Of a stretch of DNA of 64,000 bases, positions 53,120 through 63,226 are shown one piece after another. The notes beneath the pieces were generated by a model. That model did not search any database and was not told where the DNA came from. It saw only the letters and a list, made by a program, of their open reading frames with translations. A program made the translations under genes and the position numbers. The stretch is from Nothophaeocryptopus gaeumannii (lineage: Eukaryota > Ascomycota > Dothideomycetes > Mycosphaerellales > Mycosphaerellaceae): positions 1,426,001 to 1,490,000 of the forward strand of contig JASISA010000023.1 in NCBI GenBank assembly GCA_031771865.1, read 5' to 3'. How positions within the stretch are numbered: position 1 is the first letter of the stretch; each line of letters starts with the position of its first letter.

Positions 53120-54188
53120 TCAACGTTTGACCTCTACCTTCAAAGCACTCTCAATGTCGGCTTCACTGGTACTCATGACTTTTTCCATCATTCCATGAGC
53201 CCTCAGATCGGCCAGCACTCCCTCTACGCTAGTACTCTCGCCACTCGCATCGATCGAATATACTCCACTACCAATCCCGCCATTGGTGCCGCGTGCGAGA
53301 CCAACATCACTTGAAACCGGAACACCAGCAGCGGAATCAGCCTTTCCAGCACTATACCTCCCGCTCGTAGCAAGGAAAAGATGTCGATCTCCAGCCTCTT
53401 CGGTATCCATATAAAGCATTCGTCCAAAGACCCTCGAAAATACACTAAACGCCGAAAACAACGGACCTGCGCCCCTCGCAATCCCAGACTTGACAACGCC
53501 TGGAAAATTGTGAATAAACGAAACATCCGGAAATTTCTCATGATGCCCTTCTAGAGCCAGAGTAGTGATTGAAGCAGCATGGTCCCGGTTCGCCATGAGT
53601 TTCATATTCCAGCCTTGGAAGTCGTCCATCTGGATTTGTCCTTCTAGTCCGCCGATGAAGACCGAGACTACACGGCGGAGATGGTTGGCGTTGGACATCA
53701 GCGGAAGGAGATTCGAGATAAAGCGGTTGCGGGCATGGATCGCGAGGGCTGCTGGGTAGTGTAGGCCTTCGGCGGTTTCTGTGATAGTCGGTCAGCGTAC
53801 AGTAGTCGAGAGCGTTGTCGTGTGAAGGCTGCTTACTCATCCCTCTCTGCAACGTTCCAATCGTCAAAAACAGCAGATTCACCTCTCTCTCCTTTTGCTT
53901 TATCTCCTCACAAACCTCATCTACATTCCTCATCAGACTCATATCTTTACTGATAGACGTGAATTCCCCACGTGAATTCAGATCGTAACATTCCTTGACG
54001 ATGCGATTGCCGGCTTCCTGAGAGCGTCCTACGATGTAAACCCGAGGACTAGGGACGTATTTTGCGAATTGTCGAAAAGTAGTTTCGCCAACGCCATTCG
54101 TTGCGCCGGCGAAGACTGCTACAATGCCTGGTGGAAGGGTCTTTGAGATTTGGCAGTTGGAAGTGCGGACTAGGGGAAGGGATACCAT
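53120..54188 (-). CDS. SDR/NmrA-like oxidoreductase
   Basis: Two exons. Start MVSLPLVRTSNCQISKTLPP at 54188; the Rossmann motif is AVFAGATNGVGETTF, then VYIVGRSQEAG and LLFLTIGTLQRGM. The intron GTAAGC...TCACAG restores MKTAEGLHYPAALAIHARNRF, the region of the SDR active-site helix with a YPAA motif. It continues VVSVFIGGLEGQIQMDD and SFIHNFPGVVKSGIARG, ending ALKVEVKR at 53120. This type of SDR is often in fungal secondary metabolite clusters or of unknown function. The catalytic Tyr-x3-Lys is not obvious (YPAALAIHARN), so an unusual or inactive enzyme is possible. Confidence 0.82.
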
Positions 54189-54632
54189 GATGGATACTAC
54201 GAAAGAGGGAGGGACTGAGCGAGGGGAATGTATCGGGGGCTAGTGGTCAATCTGGCGCCAGAGAGGGCGTGGAGATCTTTTTGATTGTTTTCCATTGACG
54301 TGTGATGCAATACATCGTACTCTGAACTTGACTTGAAGTTGATGGGTTTGCGAGGTCTGGTGGTTGCACGAAGACGGTTGGTTTGTTCCGCAGGACGCTA
54401 GGCCAGAAGGAACTGGGATCGCGAGGTGAGTTCAGAGCAATGGACCCACCTGCATGCACAGGCTGAGTCATCCGTTTCTGCATCAAACGGGCTGTAACGA
54501 TGCAATGCTTCTTTCTCGCATCGAACACCGAGTGTGTTATCAAGACGATCTTCCAATTTATTTCGCAGAGAAAGGCTTGATAAGAATCGATAGACCCTGA
54601 TCTTCTCATCGAAAGAAATCTTGAAATTCTCA

Positions 54633-55433
54633 ATGGCCGATGCATTGGCCTCAAACATTAACCTCCTCTCCCACTTCCTCGCAAACGACCAAGTCGGCTC
54701 CTCACAAGTCCAACCGGTAGACTGTATAGTCATCTGCGCCTCTTCAGTTCTTTATCAAGCCGATGAGCTCTTCCAAACCCTAGAACGCAACCCTGGATTC
54801 ACCAAAACTCTCGTCCTAGTCGGCGGCATTGGACACTCGACTCAACTCCTTTACGATACTATTGCCAAAAGTTCGAAGTACCATGGTCTTTCAGAAGCAA
54901 TATCCAGTCTACCAGAAGCCCGCGTGTTGGAGATGATGTTAAGGAGGCATTTTGACGCAGAGAAGATTGAGAGGGCAGGATGTAGGATTCTCGTGGAAGA
55001 CAAATCTACCAACTGCGGAAGCAACGCCATCGAAGCGAGGAAGCAGCTCAGGTCCTCCGATATACCTCTGCCACGGAGCTGCCTGATCATTCAAGATCCG
55101 ACCATGTCTCTTCGGACACTTGCAAGTTTCAAGAAAGCCTACGAGACCGAAGCGGAGCAGCCGACGTTTAGGTGCTGGCCGCTGTTTGTGCCGAAGCTGG
55201 TGGCGACTGGCAGAGGAGAATTGGAATTTGATGTAGATGGGCTGGAAGCGAGTGAGCCTTGGAGTGAAGAAAGATTTTTGGAGTTGATTGTTGGAGAGGT
55301 GCCGAGATTAAGAGATGATGAGAATGGGTATGGGCCGAAAGGGAAAGGGTTCATTGCGCATGTCGATGTTCCTGGGGAGGTGGAAGCATCTTGGAAGTGT
55401 GTGAAGAATGCGTTGAAGGTTGACAGGCGGTGA
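54633..55433 (+). CDS. DUF218/YdcF-like domain protein, 266 aa
   Basis: Start MADALASNINLLSHFLANDQ at 54633. VDCIVICASSVLYQADELF resembles the first strand and Asp-rich opening of the DUF218 (YdcF/SanA) fold, followed by LVLVGGIGHSTQLLYD, ILVEDKSTNCGSNAIEARK (the ED-S-NT motif) and CLIIQDPTMSLRTLASFKK. No signal peptide or membrane helix, so it is probably cytosolic. Members bind S-adenosylmethionine or act in envelope processes in bacteria; fungal function is unknown. Confidence 0.82.
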   Translation: MADALASNINLLSHFLANDQVGSSQVQPVDCIVICASSVLYQADELFQTLERNPGFTKTLVLVGGIGHSTQLLYDTIAKSSKYHGLSEAISSLPEARVLEMMLRRHFDAEKIERAGCRILVEDKSTNCGSNAIEARKQLRSSDIPLPRSCLIIQDPTMSLRTLASFKKAYETEAEQPTFRCWPLFVPKLVATGRGELEFDVDGLEASEPWSEERFLELIVGEVPRLRDDENGYGPKGKGFIAHVDVPGEVEASWKCVKNALKVDRR

Positions 55434-55799
55434 GTTTGGACGGAGAATCTCGAAGCAATGTCTGTCTTGAAATGCGGAGCACATAGACGAACACCAAAGA
55501 AACAGCAAAAGTGACGAGCACTTATCAAAAGGCCATCCTATCATGAGCCATTACCCAACCCATCGACTACAAGCTCACCTCCTCACCCTCGCTGCATCAT
55601 CCAGATCCCGATCAGAATCAATCCCGGTCGGACCCAACTCGTCCTCCCTCCCCTCCCGCTCCGGAAATCCCTATTCTCCCTCAGCGAACTCCTCAGGCTC
55701 GGATTTCCCTCCCCAGCTCTTCCTCAATCTTCGCCCGCTTCTCGTCGTCCATGCGTTTCCTCTTCTCAGAAACTTGCCTGTTGCGACAGAAATGCTGTA

Positions 55800-56895
55800 T
55801 CAGCACAGGCCCACGGGTGGGCTCATGGGGCAAGGTCGGAACTTAGGCGGCGTCCAAACATTCCGACAAGTGTGTCTCTGATCCGAATCAACGAAGTGAT
55901 CGCTTCCTGGGAAGCGACGTTCGGGAATGGGCGTTAGATCGCCGGTGCATTGGACTGCTTGGCGGATTATGTCGAGGCAGGGGTCCCAGAGATGGTAGTC
56001 AGCAAGGACGTGTAGATGATGGCTGGAGGGTATTTTACCGATGTGATACGAGTCGAAGGAAGTGAGGTTCTTTCTCTCGGTCTTGTTGCGATTTAGAGCT
56101 TGCCTGATCAGGTTCTGTGACGCAGGGGTCAATGAACGAGTTGTAGGTGGGAGGAGAGAGGGCTTACGAACCACGCAGTGTAACGTGTGGAAGACGTTTA
56201 ATCTGTGATCGACCCATTCCGTCAGCCCGTATGATAAAAGTGCTGTGTTGATGGGAAAGCTCATCCAAGATTCCATCCCATGTTATCATGATAAAAGTCC
56301 ATGTAATTGTCTGGCCATTGTGCCTTGGCCTCTTCCTCGGAGATGTAGGAATATCGATGCTTGATCAGCTGTCTCCTGCAAATTTCGTCAGAGGCAAATT
56401 TCGCTGCTTTGGTATAAATGTGCATCGAGTACCAGTTATCATCAATATCAGATGTGTTTCCAATGTACTGGGTCACCTCAAGTATCACTTCTCGATACGA
56501 TACATCCTTTCCCAATATCGCAGTGCCGGTGAATCTTTCGATCGTCTTCTCGATGTATCCTTCGCCGGGACTGACGATTTTTGTGAGTCGTCACAGTACA
56601 GATCGTTTGCAATCAGCGACTGAAGAGATGGCATACCGAACTCGGTACCTTTGAACTCAATGCCCCGGAGATCAGGTAGATGTCGCAGAACATCGATGCA
56701 GTAGCTCAGTATTGCTGTAACCAGCACCCACAGAAGCAAGATCAAAGCTGCTAACGTCGAATCGAGCGTCACGGTGATCCTGCGCTCCTTTCGAGACGGT
56801 CGAGAATCGGAAGGCAAGAGCTTTTCTTGAGGGTCTTCACTGCAGTCATGGTTAAGAGCGGGGTTCTTCGTTGTGCTGAACTTTGGGAAATGCAC
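55800..56895 (-). pseudogene. DUF3328/UstYa-like oxidase with two apparent frameshifts
   Basis: Start MHFPKFSTTKNPALNHDCSE at 56895, with a cytosolic tail and one transmembrane helix (LAALILLLWVLVTAILSYC), the usual UstYa topology. The first frame ends in coding terms near LYCDDSQK; coding moves frame at a run of five A near 56590 and continues IVSPGEGYIEKTIERF to DNMGWNLG, then moves frame again near 56265 (SWMSFPINTALL, WVDHRLNVFHTLHC). After an intron GTTCGT...TCACAG it ends NLIRQALN, HHLHVLADYHLWDPC, VQCTGDLTPI and HTCRNVWT. The first HxxHC motif (HTLHC) is intact; the second is HLWDPC instead of HxxHC. UstYa proteins oxidise or cyclise ribosomal peptides, but no precursor or partner is seen nearby. 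One-base breaks could be assembly errors. Confidence 0.6.
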
Positions 56896-57080
56896 ATCTG
56901 TATGATTGAGTGCAACATCATCAGTACCCGGCCACTTGATCCCCTGGCTTTGCTTTGCCTGACATCCCGTAGGTATCGGCCTCTCATTCCCTACCCTCCC
57001 GTTCTCACAGTCCTTTCCACTCTACTTACCGATACATCACGTACTTAAAAATCCCCCTTCACTATCCGCATACGGTCTCA

Positions 57081-57281
57081 TCAATTGTGCTCTCGTGGAA
57101 ATTGGGCAAGATGCATGGGCGCACTCGCCCACCAGGAAGGAAACGGGCTCGCATCTTCCGCAAGGGGAGGAGGTGAATTAGCTGGGGTCGAAGTACATGG
57201 TGACGCGGCACGTGGAAAGATGTCCTTCGCGAGGCCGCGAGATAGAGTGGCGAGGAGGATGACGGGTGCCGATGGTTTCAT
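57081..57281 (-). CDS. Possible small secreted protein, 66 aa
   Basis: Minus-strand ORF with a good start context (AACATGAAA) and a signal-like beginning MKPSAPVILLATLSRGLAKD, followed by a Pro/Ser/Ala-rich short body with one cysteine. No family is recognised. It could be a real secreted peptide or chance. Confidence 0.35.
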   Translation of the reverse strand: MKPSAPVILLATLSRGLAKDIFPRAASPCTSTPANSPPPLAEDASPFPSWWASAPMHLAQFPREHN

Positions 57282-57805
57282 GTTGAACTGCTAGGATTGG
57301 TTGGTCGTTTTCGAGTCGAGGATTTGTGAGTGGTTTTGGAGGACTTGAGAAAACATGAGCATTGCGATTGAGTTTTGGTAGGCCATGAGCCATATCGATG
57401 AGGGATGTATATGACGAGTTCGGTTAACCGCCCAGCAGTATCGTGATCGTGAAGGTCATGAATATATCACGCATGCCCCGCTCTTTTGACCGGCTACGAT
57501 CGCCGTGCATCAAGCTCAGGCTGATGCAAATGAGATCGATGATGAATCGGGATACGCTGTAGTGTTGATGCAGAGATCAAAGCAGTCATGCTTCATGTGC
57601 TTCCTCATGACGTGTTTGCCTCTTGTACTCCGTATCCAATGCAATCTGGGTATCAAAAGCCATCATACCAACCCAACGCCAACGCTAATAGCAATCCGCC
57701 ATACGCGCAGGACCATGCTGAGCGCGCAGCCTCTTGAATCAAATCACTCACGCGTTGGCGCACTTCAGCCGCATCTCAATAAGACTCAAGGTCCATCGAG
57801 GCTCT

Positions 57806-58582
57806 TCAAACCTTCTCCTTCTTCTTCTCTGGCGCCCCGACGCCTTCATCCTCCGCCTTTCTCTTCCTCCTCCCTCTTCTACCTTTCCCCTTGCCATCCT
57901 TCAAATCCTCATCTGCGCCACCAGCCGCGGCGATTCCCTCCAGACCGGCGACACCCTCCTTCCCATACTCATCAAAGTCCACCAACTTTCGCTGATTCTT
58001 GATGTGCTTCTCTCTGAACAACTGCTCATTCACTCTCCCCAACAGCTGCGGATTCTTACGCAATACCCATCGGAAATCGTCGATTTTGATCTTTTGACGG
58101 CGGGAGTAGCTGGCGCAGAGGGCGGCGGCGTGGCAGGTCTCGATGATGAAGTCTGTGAGGATTTCGTCGAGGACGGAGACGGTGGAGTTGAGGGAGGGGT
58201 CTTGGTCGCCGAATGCGTAGAGGAGTTGGGTGACTGAGGCTTCTTTGTTAAATTGCTGCCTTTTGTAGGTCGAGGTTTTGATGAGTGGTGGTGCTGTTGG
58301 GGCTGCTGGAATATAGCGAGGCTGCTGAATGCTACGCTGTTGTTGAGACGCCTGCTGTTGAGACGCCTGCTGTTGAACGGCCTCCTTTTGAACAGCATAC
58401 GGCTGGTAGCGCGGCTGTTGAATGCCTTGCTGCTGATATCGCTGTTGGAGTAAATTGACACGCTGCTGGGAGTTGATAGGGTACTGCTGGAGGTTGAAGT
58501 GGTGAGGGGTGTTGGTAGACTGACGGTCTTGTGTGTTGAAGACTTGGCCTTTGGTGCGCATACGCGCGCGTGGTTCAGCCAT
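57806..58582 (-). CDS. TAF13: Transcription initiation factor TFIID subunit 13 (TAF13)
   Basis: Start at ATG 58582 (MAEPRARMRTKGQVFNTQD); an in-frame extension upstream is unlikely. The first ~100 residues are Gln-rich with a short tandem repeat (VQQQASQQQASQQQ) not found in yeast TAF13. The histone-fold core is typical of the TFIID-18 family: ASVTQLLYAFGDQDPSLNST, VSVLDEILTDFIIETCHAA, RQKIKIDDFRWVLRKNPQLL, GRVNEQLF. The C-terminus is very basic (GRRGRRKRKAEDEG). It pairs with TAF11 in TFIID and is required for RNA polymerase II initiation. Confidence 0.92.
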   Translation of the reverse strand: MAEPRARMRTKGQVFNTQDRQSTNTPHHFNLQQYPINSQQRVNLLQQRYQQQGIQQPRYQPYAVQKEAVQQQASQQQASQQQRSIQQPRYIPAAPTAPPLIKTSTYKRQQFNKEASVTQLLYAFGDQDPSLNSTVSVLDEILTDFIIETCHAAALCASYSRRQKIKIDDFRWVLRKNPQLLGRVNEQLFREKHIKNQRKLVDFDEYGKEGVAGLEGIAAAGGADEDLKDGKGKGRRGRRKRKAEDEGVGAPEKKKEKV

Positions 58583-58874
58583 CTTCGTCCTCCTCCTCCA
58601 GTGTCGGGTATGTGATGTTGGTGGACGACGTTGCTGTCGCTCTTTGAGTAGTGGAGGTGAAATAGATGGAGGTGTCGCGGGCGGAAATGGAGTCGTGGCG
58701 GCTTGCACGTGACAGTCCCATTGGTTTTGCATGTGGAAGCCACGTTGAAGGGAACAACATCTCACACCCAATAATCATGCACACAACTTGTTCACATCTT
58801 CGACATACATCCAGGAGCCAACGCAGACAGCATACGAATTTGAACGATACGCCGAAGGCCTCGATTCCACCACT

Positions 58875-59214
58875 ATGTTCGGCATCCTCAAATTTCAGAC
58901 CTTCCTTCTGGTCGTACTCCTGTTCATATGCTCATGCACGTATATCCACGGCGTCCTGCCAACATGGCTTGACAGGAATAAGAGCGGGTGCGTTACATTG
59001 CACCTTCTTCGAGCGTCTATCAATTTTTCCACGACGTCTGATGCTGATTATGAAGTAGTCCCCTTGGCACATTCTGGAGAGCAGCACGGATAGGCGAGAG
59101 GTTGAGCCCATACGTGAGCCTGTGCTGTCTGGCAATGGCTGTGAGTGCTGATTCACGTGTGTTAAAAGTTCGACTGCTGACAGTCTACAGGTCAGCATTC
59201 TCCTCGGTCAATGA
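58875..59214 (+). CDS. KSH1: Kish/TMEM167 secretory pathway protein, 72 aa
   Basis: Three exons. Exon 1 from ATG 58875 gives MFGILKFQTFLLVVLLFICS, CTYIHGVLPTWLDRNKSG; an intron GTGCGT...AAGTAG; exon 2 gives PLGTFWRAARIGERLSPYVS and CCLAMA; a second intron GTGAGT...CTACAG; exon 3 VSILLGQ and TGA at 59212-59214. The order signal-like helix, DRNKxG-LG-FW-ARIGER, second helix is diagnostic of Kish (yeast Ksh1), an essential small Golgi membrane protein of the early secretory pathway. Length equals the family norm. The individual exons are too short to be seen as complete ORFs. Confidence 0.92.
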
Positions 59215-60486
59215 GTCTTCTCTCAATGTCGTCAATGGATTAGCGAAGGCGTTTGGAGCGTCGACTTATACAGCAATATCTGTTCCTTCTGTTGGCCGGT
59301 CGGCTCGGACTGGACAGTGCGAACGAACACCGAGACAGAGTTTCCAGTAGACTGGCTCTCAAGTCAGCCTCAGTCATCATGCCGAGCCGTCGAGTAGGCA
59401 TCTAGCAAGCAGTTGACCGGCACCGTATGCGCCTAGATCTGGAGTACATGCAAAGCAGTGGACTACGTCAGACTTTCCATGCCAAGAAGCGTAGTGATGT
59501 TAGGATGAGCTCTGTCATATAGCTAGGAAGATGCTATGGGAGAGACAGTCACAGGGCTTGATCACTGTCTTCGGAGCTCGCATGAAGACGGCCAGGGTAG
59601 GAAATCACCCGCAATGTCAAAGAACATGAGAGAGCTGTAATTGGAAACTCATTCCTGGCTTGGCACATTGACCACGCCCTACATTGACCATTGACCACGC
59701 CCTAGCTGCATTGCAGACGCCATTCCTGCTCAAATCCAGGTCTCGCGGCTCTCACGAACATCATACCGACCTCAATTAGATCTATCACTGAGTTGTGGTG
59801 TAGTCGGCTGCTTCCACCGTTCCTGCCGCAGTGGCCGCGTATCAATCCTGCACATCAAAGGGCAACTCAAAACGACTTGCCTGGGTCGGTGCCATGATGC
59901 GACGCTACGATAGTCTGAACTCCAGATTGGCTCTGGCTTCCTGGCTTCTCGGCAATATCTAAGCATAAACCAGCTCATCCCAGCATCGCCCGCCATCTAA
60001 TGATCGAAACACACCGCGGATAGTCGGTGGTTTGTAAGGCGATTACCTGCTACATGATGTAGATCTTTCCCATTCGAGCCCCTCCCAACCTTGTTCCACG
60101 GGATTCGGTGGCTGATGCCCGCGACTCTTCTGCACGTCGGCCCGCTGCGAGGTACAGCGGAAGCTCTTCCTTGAATTCTCGACAATCATCAGTAATGCTT
60201 CCAGCTAGCTGAGATCACAGCAGCCTCATAAAACGAGATGGTCGAAGAATAGTGCTTGATTGGGAAGTTCGATTATACCTTACAACTGCCTGGACCTGGC
60301 TGCTTTCAGCCTCATCTAGCGACAGCATCTGCCGCAAACATGCCCCGCTCTACATATCTAGACCAAATGCTCGCTGGCCTCTGTCAATGCTTTGATATGA
60401 CACCGAGCTGTCGGAAAGAGCGCCGCCTGTACCGCCGCTCATTACAGAAGCCAAGATAGAAGCATATTCGATAAAGACTCTCAAAG
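59215..60486. other. Intergenic region with a short direct repeat
   Basis: No supported gene. At about 59668-59705 the sequence TTGACCACGCCCTA occurs twice, 21 bases apart, with an extra CATTGACCATTGACC between. Confidence 0.45.
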
Positions 60487-61365
60487 ATGGCAGGGCTGAA
60501 GACAAATCTGAAGAGGACGCATGCGGAAGATAGCAGCAATATACTGCCTACTCCCAGTCCGACGGACTCAACACCATCACTGGCTTCCATGTCAAGCGAC
60601 TCACCAAGGACAACAACGCCTAGCTCGTACGACATCGAGCCTACCTCTCCAACATCGAAGCTAAGTGTCGATACGGATTCGAGAGCCAAGTTCTTCAGGC
60701 TTCTGCAGACCGAAGTCTCAAAACCAGTCCGGCCGTGCGTATCAACTCAGTATCACCGCCGACAATCGAGCCAACCACCGAGCAACGACTTGTACTACGA
60801 CGCCTCAACAGGCTCTTACAAAAGGCTTTCCAACTCGCGGCATTCCAAAGCTCGCCAAAACATGTCTTCGACCTCGTCATCCTCCAGACCAGATACCTCT
60901 CTGACTCGACCACGAGCTCTGGGCGTCCATCACCTCAAATTCGCCGTCTCAAACCTCGACATCTCCATAGCCTGGTACGAGCGCGTCATAGGCGGCCATC
61001 GTCTTCCACAACTCGACCACACGGACCCTACAACCTCCAAACGCTACGCTTCCGTCCTCGAAATGGCTGATTGGTCGCCTGGAGGAATGTATCTCGAACT
61101 TCGGGAGTCGCCTTCTCATGCGGCGAAGGCGAGAGGATGGGATGCGGTTACGTTGTCGGTGTTGACGAAGAGGGAGCTGGAAGGATGGATAGAATGGTTG
61201 GAGAGATGGGGGACTGTGAATTCGGGGGTGTTGGTGGGGAGGAGGGGCTGGGTTGTGGTTTTTGAGGATCCAGATGGGAGGCGTTTTCGGGTTTACACTA
61301 GGGAGGAGCATGGTGGGACGGGGAGGGTTAGTGGCGGTGCGGAGGGATGGCTGGCGGAGTGTTGA
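60487..61365 (+). CDS. VOC (glyoxalase/bleomycin-resistance) domain protein, 292 aa
   Basis: Single exon, MAGLKTNLKRTHAEDSSNIL. The first ~145 residues are Ser/Thr/Pro-rich and probably disordered. The C-terminal half is one VOC module: LGVHHLKFAVSNLDISIAWY, ERVIGGHRLPQLD, SVLEMADWSPGGMYLELRES and VVVFEDPDGRRFRVYT, with the metal-ligand His in HHLKF and Glu in YLELRE plausible. A single module would need dimerisation for a complete active site. Substrate unknown; possibly dioxygenase or lyase chemistry. Confidence 0.85.
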   Translation: MAGLKTNLKRTHAEDSSNILPTPSPTDSTPSLASMSSDSPRTTTPSSYDIEPTSPTSKLSVDTDSRAKFFRLLQTEVSKPVRPCVSTQYHRRQSSQPPSNDLYYDASTGSYKRLSNSRHSKARQNMSSTSSSSRPDTSLTRPRALGVHHLKFAVSNLDISIAWYERVIGGHRLPQLDHTDPTTSKRYASVLEMADWSPGGMYLELRESPSHAAKARGWDAVTLSVLTKRELEGWIEWLERWGTVNSGVLVGRRGWVVVFEDPDGRRFRVYTREEHGGTGRVSGGAEGWLAEC

Positions 61366-61675
61366 GGGCGGGGATGGATTAGTGCTGTTGATTTGGACAG
61401 TATGGAATCAGGAGTCTTATATTGTATGGTGTATGGTGCTGGGTATGGCATAAATTTTTGTTGTTTGCATTCGACTGGCGCCTTTCTGGATCGTTCCAAG
61501 GAATTCCTGAATCATTTGTGGACTTGCAAACCGAAGCGTTGTGGTTCTTGAGCAAGATAATGCAACCAAATGATATTGAGTGGTGCACCTATATACAATC
61601 AAAATCCAAAAGAATGAGACAGCCCTTGCTCCCAGTGAAGCCCTTTGTCAACCATCAAGGGACCAACAAAAGAGC

Positions 61676-61680
61676 AAAAA
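61676..61680 (-). terminator. Possible RNA polymerase III terminator of tRNA-Val
   Basis: A run of five T on the minus strand about 50 bases after the tRNA 3' end; a second T4 run is just beyond (61668-61671). Confidence 0.4.
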
Positions 61681-61729
61681 GATGAGCTGATCAAAGCTCG
61701 CAATCAGAACCATACTCTCAAGTGTGCTC

Positions 61730-61853
61730 TACTTTCCGCGCGACTTGAACGCGCGACCTTCAGTGTGTTAGACTGACGTGATAACCCTGCATTCTGTCAG
61801 CGTGTGTTGACGTGCATTGGCTAGGGAGAGACGAACAACTACACCAGGAAAGC
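61730..61853 (-). tRNA. tRNA-Val (anticodon AAC) with a 50-base insertion in the D loop
   Basis: Minus strand. Acceptor GCTTTCC pairs with GGAAAGT (one G-U), discriminator A at 61730; U8-G9; D arm GTGTAGTT, then the insertion, then GGTTATCAC; anticodon arm TCAGT CTAACAC ACTGA with anticodon AAC and no canonical intron; AGGTC; T arm GCGCG TTCAAGT CGCGC. Removal of 61836-61787 gives a standard 74-base tRNA-Val. The insertion separates positions 17 and 18, splitting the G18-G19 pair needed for D-loop/T-loop contact and interrupting the A box. A T5 run on the minus strand (61680-61676) 50 bases downstream may be the terminator. Confidence 0.88.
61787..61836 (-). other. Spliceosomal-like intron (50 bases) inside the D loop of tRNA-Val
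   Basis: On the minus strand it starts GTTCGT, has the branch-point sequence GCTGAC 8 bases before the acceptor GAATGCAG, and ends in CAG. Exact excision joins GTGTAGTT to GGTTATCAC, the expected D arm. It has no resemblance to the insertion in tRNA-Leu beyond the splice signals and nearly equal length (50 and 51). Confidence 0.75.
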
Positions 61854-63226
61854 TATTAAGCATCTGATTTGATAGTTGACTGGAAATGCATACTCTATAT
61901 GTACTCTTAACTGCATTGGTGCCACCTTGGCCAAGGCTAGCGATCAATCGATCGATCAATCACGCTATCGATGGAGCAAATGAGCTGTCAATTCCTTGCT
62001 GTTTCAGCCCAATGTTGAGGGGTTGAGCGGTGTCGTACGCAGGGGAAATTTCTTCATGTGAGTGGGGCCGAGCGGGCTTGGCGGTCTCTGTGCTCCGACA
62101 TACCACCACGACTCGCATAACAGAACTTCTTTTGCATTGTTCTGACGCTCTTCCAATTCTACTAATATTCGTAAAACCTTTCGTTACATTTGAATTCATG
62201 CTTATATCGATCTGATCGATTATATGGCCCTTGAAGTCGGATTCTGCAACCTCGGCTTTGGATTACCTTGGCATCCGCAATTTCCGCAGTATCCGCAATT
62301 TCTGACTTCACAACTGGTTGTCTTCTTTCCATCGACCTCTCGGTTACCGCTGCAGTTCCATAGCATTGACTTTATTCTGAGCGAAAACGAAACAATGGTG
62401 AAACGACCGATGATCGACCATCCTCAGAATATGCCAAACTGGGCCCTAGTGGAGAGCACCTCCTCGCAGCTCCTCACAATGCTCTCCTCAACCTCATCGT
62501 TTTCAAGAATGAGATTCTGAGCCAGCGTCGCATTATACCTTGGTCACTCGGACCACTCGGTGAAGCCAGACCCATGCAAAGAGCTGAAGACTTGTGAGAA
62601 AGACTACATCAGCTGCAGAAGTGGCGACGGCAAGTATTTCACTTTGCATATGGAGGTACAAGCTTGCTGAGAGACTGGGGCAACCCACATTTACCGAGAA
62701 GCTGCGAGAAGAACTCTCTGCGACTTAGTCTCTTTCTTACAGACAAGCGAACGACCATTGGAAACAGCTATGCCTCTCAATTGTGCCCAGGGCGGGTGAC
62801 TTGCAAGCCTGGGAGTCAACTTGGATTCCGATCTTTTCAACAACAGGGTGGGTGTTCAAAATATTCTGTATGCCAGGCCGCACGAGATCGAAAACAGTAT
62901 TCAACGCTGAATGCGATCTCTGCGCTGCTGGCGTCACACGCAGTCGTGCGAGATGCTATTGAGCGCTGCTTGTAGATCAAGCTAAATGCCAATATTTAGG
63001 CTGATGGCGCACTGCTCAAGTGGATGGCTGAAAAGAGAGCCTTCGACTTCTTTTCCAAGGATAGATGGCCACGACGAGGCGGTCCTGAGATGGCTCAACT
63101 ACATCTTCTTCCTCTAGAATCCGGAACACGGATTCACAGCCAAGTTCATTACTGGTCAAATACCTCGTCAAGCTTCCTCCTCTCTGTCCACTTTCTTCTC
63201 AGCAAACCTCGGTGCAAAACCAAAGG
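61854..63226. other. Region without a supported gene
   Basis: Several frames between 62220 and 62980 (for example EYAKLGPSGEHLLAAPHNAL in one frame around 62430) hint at a decayed coding region, but no domain or exon chain is convincing. Confidence 0.35.

Noticed and set aside
57505..58237. Plus-strand frames of 165-167 codons
   Set aside because: They are antisense shadows of the TAF13 histone-fold region.
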